64,000 bases of DNA from Thelonectria olida (Eukaryota; Ascomycota; Sordariomycetes; Hypocreales; Nectriaceae): contig JAGPYM010000008.1 in the NCBI GenBank assembly GCA_020736575.1, positions 1,162,001 to 1,226,000 of the forward strand, given 5' to 3'. Each line of letters begins with the position of its first letter. Positions within the stretch are counted from its first letter, which is position 1. Under the pieces are notes generated by a model. That model saw only the letters and a program-made list of their open reading frames with translations. It was not told the DNA's origin and did not search any database. A program made the position numbers and the translations under genes. This document shows positions 24,199 to 34,166 of this stretch, in pieces.

Positions 24199-24224
24199 TG
24201 TGGCCGGAATCCATTCCGGCCACA
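24199..24224. promoter_or_regulatory. Palindrome TGTGGCCGGAAT-CC-ATTCCGGCCACA
   Basis: A perfect 12-bp inverted repeat with a 2-nt centre, 133 bases before the dioxygenase ATG. The core is CGG-N8-CCG, a plausible Zn2Cys6 dimer site. It is a near relative of the palindrome at 23678. Confidence 0.6.
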
Positions 24225-24356
24225 GGGTACTTAGGCGGCGACGAAACTCCAGGAACGACGAGATGAGATATCAGAATCACCAGCAATCGCAGCACCAGAA
24301 TCACCACGACTTTGCCTCTCCATTCTTAAACACTTTGGCTCTTTTCGCAACACATC

Positions 24357-25900
24357 ATGGGCTCTCTTGGTCGCACTGCCCCCTTCCGGGTCCTGGACGA
24401 TACTCGTCCCGACGACACCACTTTGCCTGCCTTTATGGTGTCGACCACGAGGGGGTTTCTTCCGCGGATGGACCCCATCGTGACACTTCCCAAGGAATTC
24501 GATGCCTTTGAGTCTATCCTCCAACGGATGCCCGTCAAGACGCTTTCAGGGGAACCAGGTCTGCTTGCTCAGTATAAGTTGGGCGACGTGGTTGACAACG
24601 AGCTGCCCGACTTGACTGATGCCGTGGACAAGTACAAGGATAACCTCCCTCTTCAGAACGCCTTGTACCGTGACTACTCCTTCCTCGCGTCGGCATACCT
24701 GCTCGAGCCATGCCATCACAGGTTCATCAAGGGCGAGCCTTATGGCCTCGCTCGACAGGTCTTGCCAGCTCAGATTTCTCACCCTATCTCACGATGTGCC
24801 GAGATGTAAGTAGCCCACGCATGCCCCGTACCAAGCCGAAGATACATGTCACTAACACGCACGTCAGCTGTGGCTTCAAGCCTTTTATGGAGTATGCCGG
24901 CTCATACGCCTTGTTCAACTATCGCCTGGTTGACCCAGCTGCTGGCATGGACTACTCCAACCTCCGGTTAATCCGAGCCTTTGAGAACGGCTTGGATCCT
25001 TCTTCTTCCGAGGCGGGCTTTGTCCTTGTGCACATCGACATGGTCAAGAACTCGGGGCCCCTGGTAGCAGGAACCGTGAAAGCCCTAGACTCTGCCGCCG
25101 ACACGTCTGCCGACCCCGTCGAGCGGCGCACCAACTTCAACTCAGGCCTCTCGGGCATCCTAGCCGCGCTTCAGAAGATCAACCGCACCATGGAGACCAT
25201 GTGGACCAAGTCGAAGCCGATGGAGTACACCAGCTTCCGCACCTTCATCTTCGGCATCACGTCGCAGAGCATGTTCCCCAACGGCGTCGTCTACGAGGGC
25301 ATCAACGACAACAAGCCCATGTCGTTCCGCGGCGAGAGCGGCGCAAACGACTCCATCGTCCCGCTCATGGACAACCTCCTGCAGGTGCCCATGCCCAGCA
25401 CGCCGCTGACCGAGATCCTGCGGGACTTCCGCGAGTACCGCCCCAGCAACCACAAGGGCTTCCTGCTGCACGTCAAGGAGCGCTCGCTGGAGCTGGACCT
25501 GAAGAGCTACGCGCTGGGCCAGTACGCGCAGCAGCAGGGGTACCACATCTCGGACGAGGAGGGCGACCTGCTGCGCGAGTCTGTCAGCCTGTGGCTGCAG
25601 ATCCTCAACCAGGTGCGGGACTTCCGATGGCGACACTGGTGCTTTGCGCGCGAGTACATCCTGAAGCGCACGTCGCACCCCACGGCGACGGGTGGCAGCC
25701 CGATCGTGACGTGGCTCCCGAACCAGCTCGAGGCGGTTCTCAAGGAGATGGTGGCGGTGGATGGAGTGGGAAAGACGATTCAGGGTAAAGGGCTGGGCAA
25801 GGTGTGCGAAGATATCATGGACGCGGCGTTGCGGCAGCAGGAGACGCTGCGCAAGGAGGTTGACAAGTATTGCGCGGAGAGGGGTGTTGCTCGGCCATGA
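24357..25900 (+). CDS. Indoleamine 2,3-dioxygenase
   Basis: Two exons (24357-24805 and 24868-25900) give 493 aa. The 62-nt intron runs GTAAGT...TCAG with an ACTAAC-like branch point, and the junction restores CAEICGFKPFMEYAGSYALF. The IDO fold is recognisable throughout: RDYSFLASAYLLEP, NYRLVDPAAGMDYSNLRLIR, then FIFGITSQSMFPNGVVYEG, the substrate loop FRGESGANDSIVPLMDNLL and the heme-ligand region REYRPSNHKGFL. In the latter the proximal His falls near residue 345, as in mammalian IDO (346). The enzyme opens the indole ring of tryptophan with O2 to N-formylkynurenine, the first step to NAD+ in fungi. The C-terminal segment is alpha-helical. Third codon positions become much more G/C-rich after about 25180, which creates long shadow frames on both strands. 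The upstream palindromes may control it. Confidence 0.9.
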
Positions 25901-27572
25901 GGAGGAGGATCATGGAAGGATGAAGAAGAATGTCATAAATAGTATTATTGTCAGCAGGTATTTTGAATGTATCTGTGTTGATTGTATGTGCTCTCGTGTT
26001 GTGGGCTTGCAGGTGAGGGGTGTGTACTTTGTGCACAGTCGAGATTGTTGCAGTGCAACCAATCACCCGCATAACCAACACCAAAAGCACTGCAACAGAT
26101 TGAAACAAAACTTGCATAATGGAGCATCAACAGCTGTGAATGTGAAACAAGTTCTATGCAAGCCGCTTTTGACCATTGATGCGAACCCCTATGCGTAGTT
26201 CCGGTGGCTACTACACACATAGGAAGTATTAGGTAGTCTCCAGGTGCAGCAGCAAACGGCATGCAAGCAATTAAGAATTAATTAATTAATTTTTAATCTA
26301 TCCAGGCGCGAACTCGTGGACCCCGAAACCCCAAAGTCCCCTGCACCCAAGTCGATGTCCCGCCCAGCCTAAGAGCAATTGGGAGTCAGCGCCGTGTCAG
26401 AGCCGAATATGGAAGAGAAAGAGGGTGGGAGAAATCCATGATCCTTGTGAAGTTGTGGCGGTGACGGAGGGATGGGTCCCTGGAGGAGGGGAAGCAGTAG
26501 AACTGGAGAGTTATGATGACGGTGAGAAGATAAGTTACTTGTGTTCATCTCCAGTTGACTATTTCTTTCAATGAGAATAATGAAAAGGAGACTACAAAGC
26601 ATGCCCGCCCAAGTTTGAAATATGTTTATTGCTCGCTTGTTTCAAGTGGCGCGATGTATTTCCCGGCAGGGTATAATCAGGGCATGTGAAGCTCAACATG
26701 CACGACACACCTCCTCCTCCTCCTCACAGCTCCCGCGAGAATAAAGAGGATTGCATTGCAGCGGGTTTTATGCATCCAACTGCCTGTATTTATCCGTGCT
26801 TCCTACAGTTAATTTATGTACCCGACCCAACTTGGAAACACCGAGTTGAAGATGAGGTGCGCATGTGGTAGTAAGTAGTACACGTCAACGTGACAACCTC
26901 TCTCAAGTCGTGTGCGCTATTATCCCCGTTATCATCACCACATTCAGAAAAAAAAAACGTTTATTCACACAACAGGCAAATACTCAGGTACCTTATTAGT
27001 TAGTGTCAACAGTCGTGTGGCAGGTGCATGGCCGAGGCCTCCTTCTCACTCCTTCAATGGGCACACGTTGGAAGGAGCCACTCTCTCCCACATTAGCACC
27101 CTTTTAGGGAGGTGCTCAACCAGCCTCGAGTCTTCAACGCACCGAAGAGCCCACCGAGTCTGACATCCAATTCACTCCATCCTCCACTCAGACAAAGACG
27201 AAGACGACTGCGGCATCCTCGGCGCCATTCACCCATCCCTGCATTGCCAGCCAGCCTCGTCTGGATCTGACATGCATAATTCGTTGCGTTCTCGACCGCG
27301 CGAGGGCTTCCATGACTTCCTGTCCTTCGTCCTCTCTTCCACCATACTTCTCCCTCCCACACACAACCTTCTTTCGTCCATGCCCTCGCAACAACCGCTC
27401 CTTCATGCGCCGTTGCACCGTTCCACCCTCGCTTCTTTGTTTGCTCTTTGTAATGGTTTATTCTGCATGCAGCGCGAGTCTGCAATGATGACATGATTGA
27501 TCTGTTGGAATTTGGATCCCCCGCCGCTTTCTCTCGTTAACAAAGAAGACGAAAGACGCTCGCTTTCTCACC
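25901..27572. other. Intergenic region, 1.7 kb
   Basis: 3' flank of the dioxygenase and promoter of the Cys-rich membrane protein. An AT-rich patch with repeated TTAA steps lies at about 26275-26300. The part from 27080 to 27480 is C-rich, like a leader. No gene is recognised. Confidence 0.45.
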
Positions 27573-28853
27573 ATGCGCCTCCTCTTAGCTTGTTCTCTCG
27601 CTTTCGCGCTGGCCACTGCCCAGGGAGCCGAACGATATGGAGCCCTCGACATTGCTCCAAATGACTTGACGCCCCGATTCTTTCTCGACAAATCGAACCC
27701 AGTCGCAAAACGAGGCACCACCTGCGGTGATGACAAACACAGCTGTAAGTCGGCCGCCAATTCCCATCCCGGCACCTCTAACACTCCCTTTGTAGGCCTC
27801 GATGTAGGCTTTGACGAGGGCTGTTGCGACAACGACTCTTATTGTTATATCAACCGCAACGGGACACTCAAATGTTGCCCCATCGGCTCCGACTGCGTCA
27901 ACGACTCCCCATGCAACTCGACCGCTTATTTCTGCACCCGCACTGTCACCTCTGACGGCACCGCCGCGGCTCGCACCGGATGCTGCGGCCGCCATTGCCC
28001 AGAGACAAGCCTCTACTTGTGTGCGAACAGCCTCGGCGGTGGCTGTTGCTCCTACGGCTCCGAATGTCGCGCCAACGGCGATTGCGCTGCTCCCAAAACG
28101 ACCTCAGCCTCCGCTCTACTGACGCCCGTTGCCGAGGGGTGCACTACCTCCCAGTTCAAGTGCGCCGATGGCACAGGGTGCTGCGATAATTGGCAACATT
28201 GCACCCAAGTGAACAGCACCGGCTACTGCGCCGCAGGAAATCCATCCGAGTCCATCTCCGTCGTCCCCGATCCAGACAGTGGCGGTCTTTCCAACGGGGC
28301 AAAAGCTGGCATCGGCGTCGGTGCCGTCGTCGGTACTGGCATCATTGTCGGCGCTCTGACCTGGCTGTGCATCTCGAAGCGCCGCCAGCGCCAGCGTACA
28401 ATCAGCGCACACCAATACAACCTCGATAGCTCCGGTACCGGGGGCCATGATAGTGTACCTGTAGATGGAATGACGGAGGTCTCAGGTCCCGAAAGTCGGC
28501 GCCAAGGCCTAACCCAGGACTACTTCGGCCCCGATGCCGTGGCGGGGCCGTTCACGGAAACTACTGGTGTTACTTCATTTGACACCTCGCCGGGACAGAC
28601 TCGGGCGGTGCCGACACGACCAGATGGGCCGGGTGATATTGCCGCTCCCGTTGAAATCGACTCGACAGCCAGGGAGCATACTGACGGCGGAATGCTATCG
28701 CCCCATTCAAACTCTAGCATCCAGGCGACACCACAGTCGGAAACCATCGACGGCCGCTTCGAATTATATGGATCGGAGCAACGAGAGCCATTATCAATCG
28801 TCCCGACACCTCAAGAAAGTCCCATTATCAAAGATGTGCGACCGGCAGCGTGA
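27573..28853 (+). CDS. Cys-rich single-pass membrane protein, hypothetical
   Basis: A type-I membrane protein. The signal peptide is MRLLLACSLAFALATAQ. Next comes an extracellular domain of about 200 residues with many paired cysteines (GCCDNDSYCYINRNGTLKCC, TGCCGRHCPETSLYLC, GGGCCSYGSEC, GTGCCDNWQHC). A glycine-rich linker follows (GGLSNGAKAGIGVG), then one transmembrane helix (VGTGIIVGALTWLCI) ending in SKRRQRQR, and a Ser/Thr/Pro-rich cytosolic tail of about 150 residues. Unspliced it is 426 aa. A typical fungal intron signature at 27745-27795 (GTAAGT, CTCTAAC, TAG; 51 nt) would remove 17 residues in frame, giving KHSCLDVGFDEGCCDN and 409 aa. I think the spliced form is more likely. The layout suggests a cell-surface sensor or wall-interacting protein, but I know no ligand and no family name. 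Confidence 0.72.
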   Translation: MRLLLACSLAFALATAQGAERYGALDIAPNDLTPRFFLDKSNPVAKRGTTCGDDKHSCKSAANSHPGTSNTPFVGLDVGFDEGCCDNDSYCYINRNGTLKCCPIGSDCVNDSPCNSTAYFCTRTVTSDGTAAARTGCCGRHCPETSLYLCANSLGGGCCSYGSECRANGDCAAPKTTSASALLTPVAEGCTTSQFKCADGTGCCDNWQHCTQVNSTGYCAAGNPSESISVVPDPDSGGLSNGAKAGIGVGAVVGTGIIVGALTWLCISKRRQRQRTISAHQYNLDSSGTGGHDSVPVDGMTEVSGPESRRQGLTQDYFGPDAVAGPFTETTGVTSFDTSPGQTRAVPTRPDGPGDIAAPVEIDSTAREHTDGGMLSPHSNSSIQATPQSETIDGRFELYGSEQREPLSIVPTPQESPIIKDVRPAA

Positions 28854-29176
28854 GAGCAGAGTCATGAGATATGATAAACCGAGGGCATTGTCCTTTTATT
28901 TTACTAAGAACGCCTAATATCCTGTTCATACCGAAGAACCATCCAACTTCTCTCCAGAGAAGAAATCCATACATAAGAGACGATTACTAGGACCGACTTT
29001 CAAATTTGCTCAGAACTCCATGCGAGAAAACCTGACAGGGGGAAAAAAAAGAAAAAAAAAAAAGACCACCAGAGTTCCGTAAACGCCGAGGACATGGTCA
29101 TCCGAAAAGAGAAGATGATGAGGAAATGCAATGACAGAGGCCAAGGAAATGACGATTGTTGCTCCAATTAGACGCC
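28854..29176. other. Convergent 3' flanks
   Basis: Short A-rich stretch (about 29041-29063) between the Cys-rich membrane protein (+) and Cdc14 (-). No gene. Confidence 0.5.
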
Positions 29177-30142
29177 TCAGCAAACGACACCGCCAAAGGG
29201 AGCGCAGTTTCGGAGATCCTTGACAAGATCCTCCACGCTGCTCAGGTGCTGGCTCAACAGCTCCTGTTTCTCCGCGGTGGTGAGGGTGAAATCGCCTTCA
29301 GCGGGCCCCGACTTACTGCGAGTCTCGGAAGAAAAGGCACCGGCAAGCTTGCTGGGGCTACGCTGGAGCATACCGGGAACTGAGTCACGCTGGTCGGCGC
29401 GGGGAATAGAAGGCATCTCGGGCATGAGGTAGAAGTAGAGGAACTCAACCAGCTTAAGCTTGACCTCTCGAGCAGTAGATCGCGATTTAAAGAGGGAGGT
29501 AACAGTGAGGAGACCATCAAGATCTTCGAAGGTGCGGGTGTTGCGAGGGGTATCGATGAGGGCAGTGACGAGAGTGAGAAGAGTCGCGGACTGGATGGCA
29601 GGACAATTGAAAGGCTCGAGGAGATCAAGGAGGAGCTGTGATTGTAGTTGTGAGTAAGGAGTTTATGGCGCAAGTCTAGCGGCGTTGCAATTGAGGCTTG
29701 TTCAGTCTGTACTTACATTCATGTTTTGTTCCCGAGAGAAGAGAGACTTGCTAGGAGGGTGCAGCAATAGAGTTCCCTGGATGAGGTCGAGAGCGCTGAG
29801 AATCAAGAGATCATTTTGACCATCACTGCCCTTGGCCATGAGGCGGTCCAGAGTGCCAATCAAGCGCATGGCGACGTTCCATTCGAAACCCTCCTGCAGC
29901 TTGAAGAACTCGCGGAAGGCAGGGTCCTGGCTGAGCTCGCCAAGGTCCTTGCTTTCCGAAAGTGAGGCTTCGTTGTCATTCCTATCTGGGTCTCGGCCGC
30001 GGTTGGCTCGGTCGGCGGCGTTTGGGTTGGAGAGACAGATCTGGGCGAGAAGGCCCTCGACTTGGCGGAGGCCTTTGCGGACCTTGGGGCCGTCGTAGGA
30101 AGACAGGTTGTCGAATGCGAGAGAAAGAAGTGACTCCATCAT
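29177..30142 (-). CDS. cdc14: Septation initiation network protein Cdc14 (fission-yeast Cdc14 family)
   Basis: Two exons on the minus strand (30142-29717 and 29635-29177) give 294 aa. The 81-nt intron runs GTAAGT...ACAG and falls between codons (SREQNMN|LLLDLLEPFN). The conserved N-terminus is MESLLSLAFDNLSSYDGPKV followed by RKGLRQVEGLLAQICLS. The central part has FREFFKLQEGFEWNVAMRLI and ALDLIQGTLLLHPPSKSLFS. The second exon has FNCPAIQSATLLTLVTALID and REVKLKLVEFLYFYLMPE. This is the SIN scaffold that binds the kinase Sid1 and helps trigger septum formation. It is unrelated to the Cdc14 phosphatase of budding yeast. The protein is all-helical, probably armadillo-like, without membrane segments. 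Two ATG codons lie in tandem at the start, and the second (30139) is equally plausible. Confidence 0.9.
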
Positions 30143-32375
30143 GGTGACTGTGTGTTTGTGCGAGTGTGTGCAAAAAGAGAGTATATTGGTAGTTGATGGT
30201 GTGGGCGAGGCCTGACAGGTGATGGTTTGTTTACGACGGATAAGAGAAAACGATAAGACGACGAGGGAGCAAAACAAGCAGCGAAGCACAATGATGAGAC
30301 CGACTCGAGTGGTAAAACAGGTTAACAATTGAAGAGAATGGAAGAGAAAAACTGGGTATCAAGCAGCAATGGAGTGGCCGAGCCCAAACTTTTGGAAGGG
30401 ACTGGAGAAGGAAGAGAAGGGCGGCCTAGTTTGAGGTCTCGAGAGGCGAGTTTATGTTGTAAGTGCATGCGCAAGTGCGAGTGCGTAGCGATTTCCCCGG
30501 CAACGAGCTGAGTAGCGCCAATCATTTTTCGAGGGTCCCGAGCGACACGCCCGGAAAAAGCGACCGGGGTGCCAGGTGGTGATTACAGTGGGCTCTCCAG
30601 GGCTCTTTGGCACTACCTTGGCTGGCGGCCTTCTGGGCAGCTTCGGGAAGGAAGAGGTGCCCAGGTGACCCTCACTGGTAAGGTAACCTATCCCCGGGAC
30701 ATCCCCGCCTTGGGGGCGTTGGGTCGGTTGTTTTCGTGAGCGTCCCATGAGTGGAGTCGGGTTAGCAGATTGGTGATGAGTTGGGAACGAAAGCGAGCGC
30801 CTCGAGAACAGAAGGCATGTGATTGACGAGGAGGAGAGATAGGGCCTGATGATAGCTGCCTGCATTGACTATTGAAGAGAGCTCCGTCGCTAGACGCCAC
30901 AACTACAACAAAGGACTAGTTATTACCAAGAGACGACGTGTGACCAGAAACACCATGCCCAACTTATTGACTACATGATGAATTCATCTAGGACTGGGAT
31001 TTAGCTGCTGGTGGCCAACAAACCCCGATGAGTTGGTGGTGGGCTGAGGTGAGGTGGTGTGGTTTGCCCCAATGCCGCCGCATCAGATGAGAATGAGATG
31101 AGCTTCATGAGATATGGATTGCTTGTGCTTTTGACCCCTGAAATGCAATATAGATGTCGTATATAAAGTGCTTGTGGCTTGTCGCACTCGCACTGGCACA
31201 TGCCATTTTGTTGTTGAAGCCGTTATTTGTGCTCACTTCACTTCTCACCAGCCATTGCTTTATCGTCTCCAAAGCTACCTGTCCATCGGCCATCAACTCC
31301 AAGAATAGGTAAGACTGACAGTTCACTCGCCTTTCATTGCCCGCCCTCCGATTCGGTCGGAACCTACGGACCTCTCGCATCGAGCGTGTCCGTTCGCATG
31401 CATTAGTTATGTCCGCGAGGTTGCATGAGCATAGGTTGAATGGGAGAACGGAAGACCCGCTCGCTTGGTGATGAAATCATGGTTTTTCCCTTTTCATTCT
31501 GGCCAACTCCCTGGCGCCTCCGCGGTGACCCGTGGTTGATGCTGTTTGGATCGGGGAACGTCACCATGGTATCGTCAGCTGCCATCGGAGCCTAGGGCCC
31601 GGAAAGCGAACCCCTCATGCCCCTCCTCCTCCAACGACACCAGCATCAAGATATCGCGAAGATGCAGTGCAACCCTTTCTAGGCCAACATCAGGACTCCT
31701 CCCCGCACCGCGCCGCACCCGCACCTCGCATGTGCGCTACATCCTTCGACGAACAGGCCGTCCCTATCTCTGCCCTACCTTTCATCAACACGTATTCCGA
31801 GCAGGCGGGAAAGTCCTAAGCCAAGGAACTTAGTCGACTACGTACGGCCTAGCTAACTACCCCGCTATGGACGAGCCTCCATTTTTTGGCCCCGTCCCGT
31901 CTCCAAATCCTTTCCATTCCATCCCCTCCCCTCCCCTTGGGCGGCCTTCACATGACGACGATCCCCATCGCGCCTCTCGCCCTGCCACGCTCGCTTTCAC
32001 CCAAACTACTTAATTAACCTTTTCGCCCTCGGTTGCAAGCACGGGGCGAATCAATCCATTTCTTGCGCTGCTTCACTCATTGACTCCCTTCTGCGACAGT
32101 TAACGACGCACCACGATCCCTCTTGCGACAGCTTGGCCTGTGTCCTCAGCCAAAGCCAGCTTGTGATAATAGCTGCCTTGGCGAAACAACCACCAAACCT
32201 CAACCACCACAACCTGGAACAGGCTTCCATCTGTTATATTCATCGCTCCCCGTTCGGTTACAGCTTCTTATCTACCCAGATCTGCTAGCTCCGCCTCCTC
32301 CTTGCGTTGCCGCATTCCTACAAAAACTCCACCACCAATACCAATACCAACACCAACACCAACACCAACGTCTCC
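30143..32375. promoter_or_regulatory. Divergent promoter region between cdc14 and GGPP synthase
   Basis: 2.2 kb. The right half from about 31850 is C-rich and is probably the long leader of the synthase gene. It ends with a hexanucleotide repeat at 32334-32369. No gene is recognised between the two. Frames up to about 140 codons show no family. Confidence 0.45.
32334..32369 (+). repeat. Hexanucleotide repeat (ACCAAY)6 in the synthase leader
   Basis: Six tandem units, two ACCAAT then four ACCAAC, ending 7 bases before the ATG of the GGPP synthase. The repeat is in frame with the gene and free of stops, but no ATG precedes it in that frame. Confidence 0.85.
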
Positions 32376-33611
32376 ATGATCCCCGACCAGAATCCCGAGC
32401 CCTCCGCTCTTTCCTCCATGCTCTCCTTCCCCCCCGGCGAAATGGAAAAGATGCCTGCCAGCAACATGAAAACACCGCTTCAATCTCCCACCCACATCCC
32501 TCCTCGAACCTCCAGCTCCGGCGCCGCCCTCACAACACCTACAAAATCCGCCATGCGCTCCGTCTCCGAAGGCGACTGGATCAGCCCCAAGCAGCGCTCC
32601 CCCAAGGCCGTCAAGTCTACCAGCTTGGGCCTTTCCTTTGGCCCCGGCATCCACGGCTCAAACACCCCTCCCGACCCCAACAGGTACGCCCACGACGACC
32701 TCAACTTCACAGCTCAGCGCTCGTGGACGGATGAGAAGGAGAAGGTCGTGCGCGGCCCCTTTGACTATGTCATCAGCCACCCCGGCAAGGACTTTAGGGC
32801 CCAGCTGATCGGTGCCTTCAACACCTGGCTCAATGTTCCCAAAGAGAGCCTGGACGTCATCACCCACGTCGTTGGAATGCTCCACGAATCATCTTTGCTC
32901 GTCGACGATGTCCAGGACTCGTCCGAGTTGCGCCGCGGCTTCCCCGTCGCCCACAACATCTTCGGCGTCGCTCAAACCATCAACTCGGCCAACTACATTT
33001 ATTTTTGCGCCCTGCAAGAACTCCAGAAGCTCAACAACCCATCAGCCATATCCATGTTTGCTGAGGAGCTCGTCAACCTTCATCGCGGCCAGGGCATGGA
33101 CCTCTTCTGGCGAGACACTCTCACCTGTCCCACCGAGGACGACTATCTCGAGATGGTTGGCAACAAGACCGGCGGCCTATTCCGTCTCGGAATTAAGCTG
33201 ATGCAAGCCGAGTCCACCTCTGGGATCGACTGTGTGCCCCTCGTCAACCTCGTCGGGCTCATCTTCCAGATTCGAGACGACTACATGAATCTCTCTTCCA
33301 AAGAATACAGCAACAACAAGGGCATGTGCGAAGACCTAACGGAGGGCAAGTTTTCCTTTCCCGTCATCCATAGCATCCGCTCCAACCCGACCAACCTGCA
33401 ACTCGTCAACATCCTGAAGCAGCGGACCTCGGACATCCAGGTCAAGCGCTACGCGGTTGCGTACATGGAGTCCACCGGCAGCTTTGAGTACACTCGCGAG
33501 GTCCTCGCCATCCTCGTTACTCGCGCCCGCGCAGTCGCTGAGGAGATTGACCAAGGTCGTGGCCTCACTAAGGGTATCCAGAAGATCCTCGACAAAATGG
33601 CCATTCCCTAA
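32376..33611 (+). CDS. GGS1: Geranylgeranyl diphosphate synthase
   Basis: A single-exon gene of 411 aa. The first 115 residues are a disordered Ser/Pro extension common in filamentous fungi. The trans-isoprenyl diphosphate synthase domain follows: [16 protein letters not shown], then the first Asp-rich motif DDVQD (about 177-181) in [48 protein letters not shown], and the second motif DDYMN (about 301-305). [12 protein letters not shown] carries the conserved KFS. DDYMN instead of DDYLD fits GGPP synthases of the AL-3/Bts1 type. The enzyme adds isopentenyl diphosphate to make C20-PP for carotenoids, ubiquinone side chains, diterpenes and Rab/Rho prenylation. No terpene cyclase or P450 lies nearby, so this looks like the housekeeping copy. 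A T15 run follows at 33646-33660. Confidence 0.94.
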   Translation: MIPDQNPEPSALSSMLSFPPGEMEKMPASNMKTPLQSPTHIPPRTSSSGAALTTPTKSAMRSVSEGDWISPKQRSPKAVKSTSLGLSFGPGIHGSNTPPDPNRYAHDDLNFTAQRSWTDEKEKVVRGPFDYVISHPGKDFRAQLIGAFNTWLNVPKESLDVITHVVGMLHESSLLVDDVQDSSELRRGFPVAHNIFGVAQTINSANYIYFCALQELQKLNNPSAISMFAEELVNLHRGQGMDLFWRDTLTCPTEDDYLEMVGNKTGGLFRLGIKLMQAESTSGIDCVPLVNLVGLIFQIRDDYMNLSSKEYSNNKGMCEDLTEGKFSFPVIHSIRSNPTNLQLVNILKQRTSDIQVKRYAVAYMESTGSFEYTREVLAILVTRARAVAEEIDQGRGLTKGIQKILDKMAIP

Positions 33612-34166
33612 AAACAGCACACCCATTGGATATTCTTTGCGATTGTTTTTTTTTTTTTTTGTCATGATGAGGCGGGACCCAGGGAACCATCTGCCCTTTA
33701 CATTCCTATTTTTACACGCTCTTTTTGATTAGCGGTTATAACGTGTCACGACCCGAGCGCATATAGAACGAAACTTGGTTGGCGTTCCCGGAGGAAACTT
33801 GTGATCTTCCAAAGTCCAACAATTCATTACACACAGGGGACCTTGCGTTTGGAGTTGATACCACTTGTCTCCTGTCTTTAGTGGGAGAACTGGGACACGA
33901 AAGCGTGGGTGGAAATCAGCGAAAGAAATTGCCAACTTTTGGATTAAATCGTCAAGTCAGTTTTATTATGTTTTCGAGCCATTATTTGTGGCGGATACCC
34001 AACATCCTATTTCATCATGCTTTCATGGCATTCATGAACCATGCTGCCTCCATTACATGCTCCTATGTCGTGAATGAGAACCGTGCCGTAAACGCCCTGC
34101 CTAGCATCAAAGCAGAGTAAAGTTGAGTTGTACAAGGAAATAAATTACCGATCATGTCATGCCAGC
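33612..34166. other. Convergent 3' flanks
   Basis: Between the GGPP synthase (+) and the peroxin (-). It includes a 15-T run at 33646-33660. No gene is recognised. Confidence 0.5.

Larger units (their letters stand above)
23359..24356. promoter_or_regulatory. Region upstream of indoleamine 2,3-dioxygenase
   Basis: About 1 kb between two plus-strand genes. It contains two CGG/CCG palindromes (23678-23698 and 24199-24224) and a cluster of competing inverted repeats at 23702-23761. Open frames in this stretch look like chance reading of GC-rich DNA. Confidence 0.5.

Noticed and set aside
25160..25788. Long open frames on both strands over the dioxygenase (172 and 195 codons)
   Set aside because: They are shadows of G/C-ending codons in the real gene. 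Their translations are Arg/His/Pro or Val/Gln-rich without any fold.
32307..32375. Extension of the GGPP synthase upstream through the ACCAAY repeat
   Set aside because: The frame is open but starts with TTG. There is no ATG upstream in frame, and the conserved protein starts at 32376.
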